Below, piece by piece: positions 5,800 through 14,666 of a stretch of 35,250 nt of DNA (its first letter is position 1; every line of letters begins with the position of its first letter). The translations under genes were made by a program, and so were the position numbers. This DNA is from UMGS1279 sp045630265 (GTDB lineage Bacteria; Bacillota; Clostridia; Oscillospirales; Acutalibacteraceae). The DNA is taken from the NCBI GenBank assembly GCA_045630265.1, contig JAZQSV010000003.1, forward strand, positions 1-35,250, read 5' to 3'. The notes beneath the pieces are model-generated. The model was not told the DNA's origin. It did no database searches and worked only from the letters and a program-made list of their open reading frames with translations.

Positions 5800-6663
5800 A
5801 TGAGTGAAAGTATAAGTAATATAAACTGGTTTCCCGGCCATATGGCTAAAACCAGAAGAAAAATTACCGAAAGCTTATCTTTGGTTGATGCGGTGGTGGA
5901 AATTGTGGATTCAAGAATTCCGCTTTCCAGCCGCAATCCCGAACTTTCGGACATAGTGCAGAATAAACCCGTTTTAATTTTGCTTAATAAGTGTGATATG
6001 GCCGACCCAAACGCCACTAAAGGGTGGATAAATTACTTTAAGGGTAATGGTTACAGCGCCCTTTCTGTTGACTGTAAAAGCGGTAAGGGAGTAACTCAGG
6101 TTGTTCCTACCTTAAAGGAAATGCTAAAGGATAAAATAGAGCAAAATACCAAAAAAGGTATGGCTGGCAAAGCCCTTAGGGTTATGGTTATTGGTATCCC
6201 AAACGTTGGAAAATCTTCATTTATAAACAAAATCGCAAGGGGTAACCGCGCAAAGGTTGAGGATAGACCGGGAGTTACAAGGGGCAACCAATGGTTTACG
6301 GTTGATAAGGGCTTAGAGCTACTAGATACCCCCGGTGTTTTGTGGCCTAAGTTTGAGGACCAAAGCGTTGGACTGAAACTTTCCTTTACGGGGGCTATAA
6401 AGGACACGGTTTTGGATATTGAAACACTGGCAGTAGAATTTTTAAAATTCACCGCTAAAAACTATAAAAACCTTTTTGACGCAAGGTATAAAATGGATAT
6501 AGACCCCGAAAAAGAGCCCTATGACTTACTATGTGACATAGGTAGAAAAAGGGGAATGGTTGTGCGCGGCGGCGAAATTGATACAGAGCGTGCCGCAGTA
6601 ATGCTAATGGATGAATACCGTAGTGGTCTGCTTGGAAAAATCACCCTTGAGTGGGCGGAGTAA
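5800..6663 (+). CDS. rbgA: Ribosome biogenesis GTPase YlqF/RbgA
   Basis: This 287-residue circularly permuted GTPase helps late assembly of the 50S subunit. The permuted motif order is visible: G4 as LLNKCDM near residue 67, G5 as SVDCKSGKG, then G1 as GIPNVGKSSFINK near residue 131, G2 in RPGVTRG and G3 as LLDTPGVLWP. The start INWFPGHMAKTRRKI is the family signature. The C-terminal 80 residues form the helical ANTAR-like RNA-binding domain known in this family. The ribosome site TGGAG lies in the last codons of lepB. The order lepB-rbgA-rnhB is conserved in Bacillota. Confidence 0.95.
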   Translation: MSESISNINWFPGHMAKTRRKITESLSLVDAVVEIVDSRIPLSSRNPELSDIVQNKPVLILLNKCDMADPNATKGWINYFKGNGYSALSVDCKSGKGVTQVVPTLKEMLKDKIEQNTKKGMAGKALRVMVIGIPNVGKSSFINKIARGNRAKVEDRPGVTRGNQWFTVDKGLELLDTPGVLWPKFEDQSVGLKLSFTGAIKDTVLDIETLAVEFLKFTAKNYKNLFDARYKMDIDPEKEPYDLLCDIGRKRGMVVRGGEIDTERAAVMLMDEYRSGLLGKITLEWAE

Positions 6664-6702
6664 ATTTAAGCGGTTATTCTAGTTTGATTTGGTGGTGAGA
6701 GA

Positions 6703-7299
6703 ATGCCTGATTTGAGCTTTGAAAAAGAGGCACTTCAAAATGGCTATAAGTTAATTTGCGGAGTAGACGAAGCGGGCAGAGGTCCTTTGGCAGGTCCTGT
6801 TTGCGCCGCGGCAGTTATTTTACCAATGGACGTGGAGATAGAGGGTCTTAATGACTCTAAAAAGCTTACAGAGAAAAAAAGGGAAGAGCTTTTTCCCATA
6901 ATATGTCGAAAGGCGCTCTCTTACAGTATTGCTTACGCTACGGTGGAGGAAATAGAAGAGCATAATATTTTAGGGGCCACCTTTATTGCTATGAACAGAG
7001 CTATTGAGGGGCTGAATATAAAGCCCGATTTTGCGCTAATTGATGGGAATCGCACACCTAAAAACTGTCCTGTTTCTACCCAAACCGTGGTTAAAGGAGA
7101 TGCACTTTCAATGTCTATTGCGGCGGCATCTGTACTTGCAAAGGTTTCAAGGGATAGACTAATGTTAGAACTGGATGCCAAATATCCTATGTACAACTTC
7201 AAACAACATAAGGGCTATGGAACCAAGGAACATATAGAGCTTATTAAGAAATATGGCATCAGCGCCTGCCACAGACCAAGCTTTTTAAAGAAGATATGA
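6703..7299 (+). CDS. rnhB: Ribonuclease HII
   Basis: This 198-residue enzyme cuts RNA in RNA-DNA hybrids and at single ribonucleotides in DNA. The signature GVDEAGRGPLAGPV at about residues 20-33 carries two of the acidic catalytic residues. LIDGNRT near residue 113 and the motif ASVLAKVSRDRLM follow, and KQHKGYGTKEH and HRPSF are typical of the C-terminal half. GGTGGTGAGAG precedes the ATG. The stop overlaps the start of the next gene by four bases (ATGA), indicating coupled translation. Confidence 0.97.
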   Translation: MPDLSFEKEALQNGYKLICGVDEAGRGPLAGPVCAAAVILPMDVEIEGLNDSKKLTEKKREELFPIICRKALSYSIAYATVEEIEEHNILGATFIAMNRAIEGLNIKPDFALIDGNRTPKNCPVSTQTVVKGDALSMSIAAASVLAKVSRDRLMLELDAKYPMYNFKQHKGYGTKEHIELIKKYGISACHRPSFLKKI

Positions 7300-7694
7300 G
7301 TTATTTTCAAAAGGATAGTTATTTGCTTGGAAAAAAGGGCGAGGAAATAGCGGCGGAGTATTTAAAGGCACAAGGTTTTTTCGTGGCGGCAAGAAACTAT
7401 AAATCGGCCCACGGGGAAATAGATATTATTGCTGAAAATAAAAAAATTGTACTATTCGCAGAAGTAAAACTGAGGCGCGAGGGCAGTGACTATATGCCAC
7501 GTGAAGCGGTAACCCCCGCTAAAAAAGGCCGCATAGTTTATACAGCAAAGAACTACATATTTAAAAGCGGTACAAACCTTATACCAAGGTTTGATATTAT
7601 AGAGGTTATAATTCCCGAAGATGGTAATATAAATAAGGTAGAAGTAAACCATATTGAAAATGCTTTTGAGGTAAAAGGGAATGAATTTTATTGA
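7296..7694 (+). CDS. YraN family (UPF0102) putative endonuclease
   Basis: This 132-residue protein of the YraN family has a restriction-endonuclease-like fold. The family motifs are present: LGKKGEEIAAEYLKAQGF at the start, HGEIDIIAENKKIVLFAEVKLR in the middle (the D...ExK catalytic pattern) and AVTPAKKGRI. The genomic place directly after rnhB, overlapping it by four bases, is the classical one. Members are suspected to act in DNA processing, but the role is not established. Its 3' end overlaps the next gene by 14 bases. Confidence 0.9.
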   Translation: MSYFQKDSYLLGKKGEEIAAEYLKAQGFFVAARNYKSAHGEIDIIAENKKIVLFAEVKLRREGSDYMPREAVTPAKKGRIVYTAKNYIFKSGTNLIPRFDIIEVIIPEDGNINKVEVNHIENAFEVKGNEFY

Positions 7695-8544
7695 CCTACA
7701 TACCGACTTACCTTTAAAACTTTTAGAGGGTACGGAGTGTTATTCTGATTGTACAAGTGTCGGTTTTGAGCGTTTTTTACAAAATACCGCCTTTTGGTTT
7801 AATGGCAAGGAAGAAGATCCGTGGCATAAATATAATGAATATTTAAATAAAACCCTGTCCTTCATAGAGGACAGGGGGCTTTGCGTTTTTAAGGGAGATA
7901 GGGACCAAAAAAAGGGTATTATTTTGTCGGTTGAAAATGGTGGATTTTTGTCTGATAATCCCGATTTTATTTATAAAATGCAGGCCGATAATATTAAAAT
8001 TATATCACTTACTTGGAATGGTGAAAACCCTTTAGGTGGTGGCGCCGGTAGCGATATGGGGCTCACAAAAACGGGCAGAAAAATTATAGAACTTGCAAAC
8101 TCCCTTAATATAGCTTTGGATATTTCTCATCTCTCAAACAGGGCGGCGCCGGAAGCAGTGGAAGCGGCTAAATATCCACTTGCAACCCACTCTAACTGTA
8201 GTGCTATAAAATTAAACCCTAGAAATTTGAGCGATGAGGTACTGATTAAAATTAGGGATAAAAATGGCCTTGTGGGACTTTGCTTTTATCCTGAATTTTT
8301 AGGCGATGACCTTTTTTACAGTATAGGGCAAAATATTCTCCATTTATTAGAGCTTAATATGGAGAAGAATATAAGCATTGGCACCGATTTTGATGGTGGG
8401 AACATGTCAAATATACTATCCACCCCGCGTGATATTTATGCGCTTTATGATTATTTAGTGAATATGGGGATAAAAAAGTCGGTTTTGGATGCTATTTTTT
8501 ATGAAAATGCTATTGCTTTTTTGGGCAGAATATGTCAAAATTAA
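7681..8544 (+). CDS. Membrane dipeptidase (renal dipeptidase, peptidase M19)
   Basis: This 287-residue zinc peptidase belongs to the amidohydrolase superfamily. Metal-ligand motifs are in the right order: H7xD9 in IDLHTDL, Glu in ILSVENGGFL near residue 91, His in LDISHLS, His in LATHSNCSA, and IGTDFDGG near the end. The family hydrolyses dipeptides, including some with D residues; bacterial members may recycle wall-derived dipeptides. The protein is somewhat shorter than typical members (300-370) and has no signal peptide, so it is cytosolic. It overlaps yraN by 14 bases and lies 29 bases before thrC, so a shared transcript is likely. Confidence 0.9.
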   Translation: MNFIDLHTDLPLKLLEGTECYSDCTSVGFERFLQNTAFWFNGKEEDPWHKYNEYLNKTLSFIEDRGLCVFKGDRDQKKGIILSVENGGFLSDNPDFIYKMQADNIKIISLTWNGENPLGGGAGSDMGLTKTGRKIIELANSLNIALDISHLSNRAAPEAVEAAKYPLATHSNCSAIKLNPRNLSDEVLIKIRDKNGLVGLCFYPEFLGDDLFYSIGQNILHLLELNMEKNISIGTDFDGGNMSNILSTPRDIYALYDYLVNMGIKKSVLDAIFYENAIAFLGRICQN

Positions 8545-8573
8545 AGGGTAATAAAATGGCTTTGGAGGAAATT

Positions 8574-10061
8574 ATGAACTACATAAGCACAAGGAATTTA
8601 AATGAAAAGGTTACGGCGGCTAATGCCATTGCAATGGGTATTTCTAAAGAGGGCGGTCTTTTTGTCCCTGAGAATATACCCACCCTTAGCGGTGATGACT
8701 TTAAATGCCTATCTAATATGACCTACCCTGAAAGGGCATCCTTTATTTTGGGTAAGTTTTTGGGTGACTTTACAAAGGAAGAGGTAGATTATTGTACAAA
8801 CGGTGCCTACGCTAATACCTTTGATGATGATAAGCCCGCACCTATAGTAGAGCTTGAGGACGGTACCTTTGTTTTGGAACTTTGGCACGGCCCCACCTGC
8901 GCATTCAAGGATTTGGCTCTTCAAATTTTGCCATTTTTGCTAACAACCTCCGCTAAAAAGGTTTCAAACGGTAAAAAGACTATAATTTTGGTTGCTACAT
9001 CGGGCGATACAGGTAAAGCCGCTTTGGAGGGCTTTTACGATGTGCCCGGCACAGAGATTATGGTTTTCTATCCCAGCGAGGGCGTTAGCGCTATGCAAAA
9101 ACTCCAAATGGACACTCAGGTTGGAGAAAACGTTTGCGTTTACGCTATTAAGGGTAATTTCGATGATGCTCAGTCGGGCGTTAAGAAAATATTTACCGAC
9201 CCTGCCGTCAAGGCAAAACTGGAAGAAAATAATATGCAGTTTTCCAGCGCAAACTCTATAAACTGGGGACGTTTGGCACCTCAAATTGTTTATTATATTT
9301 CCGTTTATTGCGACCTTTTAAGTAAAGGCGTTGATATTAAAGATGGCTTTAACGTAGCAGTTCCTACCGGTAACTTCGGTAATATTTTAGCGGCCTATTA
9401 CGCTAAGGCAATGGGTGTGCCAATTCATAAGCTTATATGCGCTTCTAACCAAAATAAGGTGCTGACCGACTTTTTGAGCACCGGCACATATGACCGTAAC
9501 AGAGATTTTTATACAACCATATCTCCTTCTATGGATATCCTTATTTCCAGTAACCTGGAGAGAATGCTTTTTGAACTGTCGGGCAGGGATGCAGATAAGA
9601 CAGTTTCTTGGCAAAGTGACCTAAAAGAAAAGGGCGCTTACACAGTAGACTCGGATGTAAAATCAGCTTTGGATGAGCTTTTCTTTGGCGGATACTGTGA
9701 TGATGAACAAACAAAGAAAACCATTAAGTGTATTTTTGAGGAAAAGGGCTACCTTTGTGATACACATACTGCCGTTGCAGTAAGCGTTGCAAAGGAATAT
9801 AAGGAAAAAAGCGGGGATAATAGGATTATGGTTATTGCATCAACCGCAAGTCCTTACAAATTCTCAGGTAGCGTTTTGTCTGCACTCGGCGGCGAAGCCA
9901 CAGATAATGAGTTTGACACTGTTTCAAAGCTCAGCGCATTAACTAACACTAAGGCGCCTGCACCTCTGTCCGAACTTTCCAGCAAAAAGGTTAGATTCAA
10001 CAATCTTTGCAGTGCAGAGGAAATGGAACAGGTAGTTTTAGATTATCTTAAAATAAAATAG
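8574..10061 (+). CDS. thrC: Threonine synthase
   Basis: This 495-residue PLP enzyme turns O-phosphohomoserine into threonine. The N-terminus NYISTRNLNEKVTAANAI and GLFVPENIP are typical. The PLP Lys112 lies in ELWHGPTCAFKDLALQ. The nucleotide-loop motif ATSGDTGKAA and VPTGNFGNILAAYYAK bind the cofactor phosphate. I chose the ATG at 8574 because GGAGG stands at 8564-8568; a longer frame begins upstream in the dipeptidase tail without a ribosome site. It is the longer fungal/E. coli-type form of the enzyme. No other threonine-pathway gene is near, and the gene closes the cluster that begins with lepB. Confidence 0.95.
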   Translation: MNYISTRNLNEKVTAANAIAMGISKEGGLFVPENIPTLSGDDFKCLSNMTYPERASFILGKFLGDFTKEEVDYCTNGAYANTFDDDKPAPIVELEDGTFVLELWHGPTCAFKDLALQILPFLLTTSAKKVSNGKKTIILVATSGDTGKAALEGFYDVPGTEIMVFYPSEGVSAMQKLQMDTQVGENVCVYAIKGNFDDAQSGVKKIFTDPAVKAKLEENNMQFSSANSINWGRLAPQIVYYISVYCDLLSKGVDIKDGFNVAVPTGNFGNILAAYYAKAMGVPIHKLICASNQNKVLTDFLSTGTYDRNRDFYTTISPSMDILISSNLERMLFELSGRDADKTVSWQSDLKEKGAYTVDSDVKSALDELFFGGYCDDEQTKKTIKCIFEEKGYLCDTHTAVAVSVAKEYKEKSGDNRIMVIASTASPYKFSGSVLSALGGEATDNEFDTVSKLSALTNTKAPAPLSELSSKKVRFNNLCSAEEMEQVVLDYLKIK

Positions 10062-10070
10062 TAAAAAATC

Positions 10071-10097
10071 TGGCCGCTTTTTTTAAAAAAGCGGCCA
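10071..10097 (-). terminator. Convergent terminator between thrC and the DUF1540 gene
   Basis: TGGCCGC and GCGGCCA plus an inner A/T stem form a strong hairpin. On the minus strand it is followed by AGATTTTTTAC, so it fits termination of the DUF1540 gene best; it may also stop thrC. Confidence 0.75.
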
Positions 10098-10111
10098 CTT
10101 GAAGCTAAGAA

Positions 10112-10276
10112 CTACATTCTTGCCTTAAAGGTTTTACAGGCGGTTTCGGTTGAACAGCTGCAATCATCACAGCAAGGGTCAACCTCAATTTTACCTGCCT
10201 CACAGCAGTTGTTTTTTGTGTGGTACATACAGTTTTCAACTGTACATTTAACGTCGGCAATAGTTTTGTTTTCCAT
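10112..10276 (-). CDS. DUF1540 small cysteine-rich protein
   Basis: The translation is a 54-residue protein starting MENKTIADVKCTVENCMYHT and ending in KTFKARM. It has nine Cys residues, in patterns C11-x4-C16, CC at 24-25, PCCDDCSC (35-41) and C47. The opening block 'V-x-C-x(4)-C-x-Y-H' with 'C-x-A-G-x-I-x-V' is typical of DUF1540 domains. Those are small proteins common in Clostridia and thought to bind metal; their function is unknown. A ribosome site AAAGGATG lies before the ATG and a terminator follows. It is convergent to thrC and divergent from the metallophosphoesterase. Confidence 0.85.
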   Translation of the reverse strand: MENKTIADVKCTVENCMYHTKNNCCEAGKIEVDPCCDDCSCSTETACKTFKARM

Positions 10277-10378
10277 TTTAATTCATCCTTTCAAGATTGT
10301 GACGAAAAAACTTCGTCCACATTCAGTATGTGCATTTTTTTATAGTTTATAAGTTTTTTAAAAAAGTGGGGTGACAAA

Positions 10379-11059
10379 GTGTCAATTTATGCTATTTCCG
10401 ATTTGCATTTAGCACTTTCTGTTCCAAAGCCAATGGACATTTTTAAGGGTTGGGAAAACTCTACCGAGCGAATAAAAGCAAACTGGTGCCGCATTGTAAA
10501 AGAAGAGGATACGGTGATTTTGCCGGGCGATTTTTCTTGGGGATTAAAACTAGAGGAAACCTTAGAGGATTTTAAATTTATTGATGCTTTGCCAGGCAAG
10601 AAAATACTACTTAAAGGCAATCACGATTTGTGGTGGAGCACCGTTACAAAAATAAATAATTTTTTTAGTGAAAATAATATAAAAAGCGTAGAACTGCTTT
10701 ATAATAATGCCATTTTGGTAGAGGGAAAAGCAATTTGCGGAACACGTGGCTGGCTTTACGATGCGGGCAGCGAAACAAAAATAAGAAAAAGGGAGCTTGG
10801 CCGACTTAAACTTTCTCTTGACTTTGCAAAAAAAATATCAAACGAACTTCTTGTTTTCTTACATTATCCCCCCGTTTACAGAGAATATGTGTGCGAGGAT
10901 ATTTTGTCCCTTTTGGATGAATATGGAGTTAAAACGGTTTATCACGGCCATATTCACGGAAGCGGGTTTAATAGCTCAGTTTCAAACTACGGCGGTTTAG
11001 AATTTAAGCTAATTTCTGCCGATTGCGTGGATTTTACGCCTATTTTAGTTTATAAATAA
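10379..11059 (+). CDS. Calcineurin-like metallophosphoesterase
   Basis: This 226-residue cytosolic protein has all blocks of the family: D8-x-H10 in ISDLHLALS, LPGDFSWG near residue 50, LKGNHDLWW near 82, a His in VFLHYPP, and YHGHIHGSG near the end. These bind two metal ions and activate water to cut phosphoester bonds. The clostridial branch with GNHDLWW and CGTRGWLYD is common but its substrate is not known. The start is a GTG at 10379 with GTGGGGTG about six bases upstream; no ATG in frame gives the conserved N-terminus. Monocistronic by position. Confidence 0.88.
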   Translation: MSIYAISDLHLALSVPKPMDIFKGWENSTERIKANWCRIVKEEDTVILPGDFSWGLKLEETLEDFKFIDALPGKKILLKGNHDLWWSTVTKINNFFSENNIKSVELLYNNAILVEGKAICGTRGWLYDAGSETKIRKRELGRLKLSLDFAKKISNELLVFLHYPPVYREYVCEDILSLLDEYGVKTVYHGHIHGSGFNSSVSNYGGLEFKLISADCVDFTPILVYK

Positions 11060-11172
11060 TAAATATTTTATATATAAATATAAAAATTTTAAAAAAATTA
11101 AAAATAATAGTAGAAAAAACTTGTAATATATGGTATAGTATATCAGTACAATTGTGTGGAGGTTAAAATACA

Positions 11173-12603
11173 ATGAGTTTAAAATCAGCAAACAAAGTAG
11201 AAACCAACCGCTATGAGTTGGAAATTACTATTGACGGCGAGAAATTTCGCGATGCAATAGCAAAGGTTTATAAAAAACAGGTTAAGAGTATTGCCGTTCC
11301 CGGTTTCCGTAAGGGCAAGGCACCTATGAGCATTATTGAGAAGTATTACGGCGAGTCTGTGTTCTTTGAGGATGCTTTAAACCTTCTTTACGTAGAAGCG
11401 CTGGAGGGTGCAGCAGAGGAAGCAGGCCTTACCATTATTGATGATGAGATGAAGTTTGACCTTGTTTCTATAAGCAAGGCAGACGGTGTTGACTTTAAGG
11501 TTACTCTTACCACAAAGCCCGAGGTTAAAATGGGTGAATATAAGGGTCTTACCGCAGAGAAGCTTATTTTAGAGGTTACCGAAGAGGAAGTTGGCCTTGA
11601 GCTTAACCGCCTTGCAGAGCGTAATTCCAGAATGGTTGAGGTTACTGACCGTGCCGCCGCTTTGGATGATACCGCAGTAATCGACTTTGAGGGCTTTGTT
11701 GACGGCACTGCTTTTGAAGGTGGCAAGGGTGAGGGTTATTCTTTAGCACTCGGCTCCGGTCAGTTTATCCCCGGTTTTGAGGACCAAATCGTAGGTCATA
11801 CTGCAGGTGATGAGTTTGACGTTAACGTTAAATTCCCCGAAGAATATGGGGCAACCGAGCTTGCAGGCAAGGATGCTACCTTTAAGGTTAAGCTCCACGA
11901 ACTTAAGAAAAAAGAGCTTCCCGTTATTGACGATGAGTTTGCTAAGGACGTAAGCGAGTTCGATACTTTGGAAGAGCTTAAAGCCGACATTAGCGCTAAA
12001 ACCTTAGAGAGAAAGCAAAACGCAGCAGAGGACGAGGTTGAGAATCAACTTGTTGACAAACTTGTTGAGGTTATCGATGCCGAAATCCCCGAAGCAATGT
12101 TTAAAAATCGCGCGGAGCAAAGCGTAAGAGATTTTGAGTATCGTTTACAGATGCAGGGTATGAACCTTGATATGTATTTACAGTACACAAATTCCAGCGT
12201 AGAGGAAATGAAGAAGAGCTTTATGCCTCAGGCAGAGCGTCAGGTTAAGATTCGTCTTGCTCTTGAAAAGATTGCAGAGCTTGAAAATCTTACCGTTCCC
12301 GCAGAGGAGCTTGAAAAAGAGTTTAATACCTTGGCAGAAACCTATTCTATGGACGTAAACGAGATTAAGAAGTCTATCCCTGAAAAGGACCTTGCAGCAG
12401 ACCTTACCGTTAGAAAGGCAATGGACCTTGTAAAGGAGAATGCAAAGATTACTGAGGTTAAGGAATATACCAAAAAGGAAGAAAAGGTAGAGAAAAAACC
12501 TGCGGCCAAGAAGTCTACGACTACTAAGAAGACTACAACTACCGCAAAGAAAACTACTACTACCAAAAAGACTACTAAAAAGGCAGAAGACAAGGCTGAA
12601 TAA
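11173..12603 (+). CDS. tig: Trigger factor
   Basis: This 476-residue ribosome-bound chaperone and prolyl isomerase has three domains. The N-terminal ribosome-binding domain carries VPGFRKGKAPMSIIEKYYGE (signature FRKGKAP). The FKBP-type isomerase domain is at about 150-240, with TAVIDFEGFVDGTAFEGG and the GQFIPGFEDQIVGHTAGD block. The helical C-terminal arm domain covers about 260-430. The last 45 residues are an unusual Lys/Thr/Ala tail with runs of KKTTTT that standard trigger factors lack. GGAGG precedes the ATG. It stands before clpP-clpX, the conserved order that links folding of new chains to proteolysis. A terminator lies between it and clpP. Confidence 0.97.
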   Translation: MSLKSANKVETNRYELEITIDGEKFRDAIAKVYKKQVKSIAVPGFRKGKAPMSIIEKYYGESVFFEDALNLLYVEALEGAAEEAGLTIIDDEMKFDLVSISKADGVDFKVTLTTKPEVKMGEYKGLTAEKLILEVTEEEVGLELNRLAERNSRMVEVTDRAAALDDTAVIDFEGFVDGTAFEGGKGEGYSLALGSGQFIPGFEDQIVGHTAGDEFDVNVKFPEEYGATELAGKDATFKVKLHELKKKELPVIDDEFAKDVSEFDTLEELKADISAKTLERKQNAAEDEVENQLVDKLVEVIDAEIPEAMFKNRAEQSVRDFEYRLQMQGMNLDMYLQYTNSSVEEMKKSFMPQAERQVKIRLALEKIAELENLTVPAEELEKEFNTLAETYSMDVNEIKKSIPEKDLAADLTVRKAMDLVKENAKITEVKEYTKKEEKVEKKPAAKKSTTTKKTTTTAKKTTTTKKTTKKAEDKAE

Positions 12604-12646
12604 TTAAACCTTAAAACTGTCCTACAAATCGGTAGAAAGTGATTTT

Positions 12647-12697
12647 ACCGCACAAAAGCTTTCGTCCGATAGACCTAAGTTTTTGTGCGGTTTTGTT
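12647..12697 (+). terminator. Terminator between tig and clpP
   Basis: ACCGCACAAAA at 12647-12657 and TTTTGTGCGGT at 12681-12691 make an 11-bp perfect stem with a long 23-base loop, followed by TTTGTTT. The long loop may reduce efficiency, allowing partial read-through to clpP. Confidence 0.75.
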
Positions 12698-12750
12698 TAG
12701 ACTAATTGTTTTAGGTCAATAATTTGTTATACGAAATGGAGGAATTTACA

Positions 12751-13344
12751 GTGGATAGTAAAATGAATTTAGTTCCTTATGTTGTTGAACAAACAAGCAG
12801 AGGCGAGCGCCAGTACGATATTTTTTCACGCCTTTTAAACGACCGTATTATTATGCTTTCGGACCAGGTTAATAATGCATCTGCAAGCCTTATAATTGCG
12901 CAAATGCTTTATCTTGAGGGTCAGGATCCTACAAAGGATATAAATTTTTATATCAATAGCCCCGGTGGAAGTGTTTCGGCGGGTATGGCCATTTATGATA
13001 CTATGCAGTATATCAAGTGCGATATTAGCACCATTTGTATTGGTATGGCGGCAAGTATGGGTGCATTTTTGCTCGCAGCAGGTACAAAGGGTAAGCGCTT
13101 TGCACTTCCCCATAGCGAGATTATGATTCATCAGCCGTTAGGCGCAGCCGAGGGTCAGGCAACCGATATTTTAATTCACGCCCGTCATATTGAAAGGACC
13201 CGTGAAACCCTAAACAAAATTCTTGCCGAGAATACAGGCCGCAGCTTTGAGGAAATCGCAAGGGATACCGAGAGGGATAACTTTATGTCGGCTTCTGAGG
13301 CGGCAGAATACGGCCTTATTGATAAGGTTATTGATAAAAGATAA
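12751..13344 (+). CDS. clpP: ATP-dependent Clp protease proteolytic subunit
   Basis: This 197-residue serine protease forms the tetradecameric chamber that works with ClpX. The catalytic triad is visible as Ser102 in GMAASMGAF, His127 in MIHQPLG and Asp176 in TERDNFMS. Also present are YINSPGGSVSAGMAIYDTM and the start LVPYVVEQTSRGERQYDIFSRLL. I chose the GTG at 12751 because GGAGG lies at 12738-12742 with correct spacing; a longer frame starts with TTG at 12724 but has no ribosome site. The clpX gene starts 25 bases after the stop, so the two form an operon. Confidence 0.97.
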   Translation: MDSKMNLVPYVVEQTSRGERQYDIFSRLLNDRIIMLSDQVNNASASLIIAQMLYLEGQDPTKDINFYINSPGGSVSAGMAIYDTMQYIKCDISTICIGMAASMGAFLLAAGTKGKRFALPHSEIMIHQPLGAAEGQATDILIHARHIERTRETLNKILAENTGRSFEEIARDTERDNFMSASEAAEYGLIDKVIDKR

Positions 13345-13369
13345 GATTTTATCTTAGGGAGGTTTTACC

Positions 13370-14626
13370 TTGTCAGTAAAAAAGGATGAAAAGGTTGTTT
13401 GCTCTTTTTGCGGCAAAACGCAGGAAGAGGTTATGGAGCTTATTGCAGGCCCCGGCGTATATATTTGTGATGAATGTATAGACGTTTGCTATAATCTTTT
13501 AGGCCACGGACAAATACCGGTAGACCAAGGTTTGCCGCAAAGGTCTAAAAAGGGTAAAGAGACAGAGGCAAAGCCCCTGCCCACACCGGCTGAAATTAAG
13601 GCAAAGCTAGATGAATACGTTATAGGCCAAGACAAAGCCAAGAAAACCTTGGCGGTTGCCGTTTATAACCATTATAAAAAAATTCGTAGCCTTAAAAATA
13701 AAGAAAGCGAAGTGGAGCTTGCAAAAAGTAATGTTTTGCTTTTGGGACCTACGGGTGTTGGTAAAACACTGCTTGCCACTACTTTGGCTAGATTTTTGGA
13801 TGTGCCTATTGCTATTACCGACGCTACCACTTTAACAGAGGCAGGCTATGTTGGTGAGGACGTTGAGAATATTCTTTTGCGTCTTATTCAAGCGGCGGAT
13901 TATGACATAGAAAAGGCCGAGCACGGTATTATCTATATAGACGAGGTCGATAAAATCGGCCGCAAGTCGGAGAACACCTCTATCACCCGCGACGTTAGCG
14001 GTGAGGGTGTTCAGCAAGCGTTACTTAAAATACTTGAGGGTACTGTTGCAAATGTTCCTCCGCAGGGTGGAAGAAAACATCCTCAGCAGGAATTTATTAA
14101 GATTGATACAAGTAACATTTTGTTCATTTGCGCGGGCGCCTTTGATGGAATCGAAAAGATTATTGAGCGCCGTATCGGTCAAAAATCACTTGGCTTTGGC
14201 GCTGAAATTCGCGGCTCTATCGAAAACGAGAAGGATAAGCTTTTGCCACTTATCACCCATAAGGATTTGGTTAAGTTTGGCCTTATCCCCGAGCTTGTAG
14301 GCCGCCTTCCGGTTGTAACACCTCTTGAGGCGCTTGATGAAGAAAAAATGGTTAAAATTATGACCGAGCCCAAGAACTCTATACTAAAACAGTATGAGGA
14401 GCTTTTTAAAATTGACGGCGTGAAGCTCACCTTTGAAAAGGAAGCACTGAAAGCGGTTGCAAAGCTTACTGTTGAGAGAAAAACGGGCGCCAGGGGACTT
14501 CGCTCAATATTTGAGGCCGTATTAATTGACCCCATGTACACAGTTCCCGCAGACAAAACCGTAAAAGAAGTTATTGTAACAAAGGAAGCAGTTGAGGGCA
14601 AGGAAGAGGTTAAATTAATAAAATAG
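13370..14626 (+). CDS. clpX: ATP-dependent Clp protease ATP-binding subunit ClpX
   Basis: This 418-residue AAA+ unfoldase feeds proteins into ClpP. An N-terminal zinc-binding domain has C11-x2-C14 and C33-x2-C36. The AAA module shows Walker A in LLGPTGVGKTLLA (near residue 128), Walker B in GIIYIDEVDKI, the pore loop GYVGED, and the ClpP-binding loop LGFGAEI (an IGF variant). The arginine sensors lie in TGARGLRS. The start is TTG at 13370 with AGGGAGG upstream; no in-frame ATG precedes the zinc finger. A perfect terminator follows directly. Confidence 0.97.
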   Translation: MSVKKDEKVVCSFCGKTQEEVMELIAGPGVYICDECIDVCYNLLGHGQIPVDQGLPQRSKKGKETEAKPLPTPAEIKAKLDEYVIGQDKAKKTLAVAVYNHYKKIRSLKNKESEVELAKSNVLLLGPTGVGKTLLATTLARFLDVPIAITDATTLTEAGYVGEDVENILLRLIQAADYDIEKAEHGIIYIDEVDKIGRKSENTSITRDVSGEGVQQALLKILEGTVANVPPQGGRKHPQQEFIKIDTSNILFICAGAFDGIEKIIERRIGQKSLGFGAEIRGSIENEKDKLLPLITHKDLVKFGLIPELVGRLPVVTPLEALDEEKMVKIMTEPKNSILKQYEELFKIDGVKLTFEKEALKAVAKLTVERKTGARGLRSIFEAVLIDPMYTVPADKTVKEVIVTKEAVEGKEEVKLIK

Positions 14627-14627
14627 C

Positions 14628-14660
14628 AAAATGGCTATCTCACTAAGAGATAGCCATTTT
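14628..14660. terminator. Bidirectional terminator between clpX and the XRE gene
   Basis: A 14-bp perfect stem (AAAATGGCTATCTC with GAGATAGCCATTTT) has a five-base loop, with T-rich sequence after it on the plus strand. It serves the converging clpX and XRE genes. Confidence 0.9.
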
Positions 14661-14666
14661 ACTTTT

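Noticed and set aside
12342..12593. Hydrophobic Val/Phe-rich protein on the strand opposite trigger factor
   Set aside because: It is the antisense of the Lys/Thr repeat tail (AAG and ACT codons read as CTT and AGT) and has no ribosome site.
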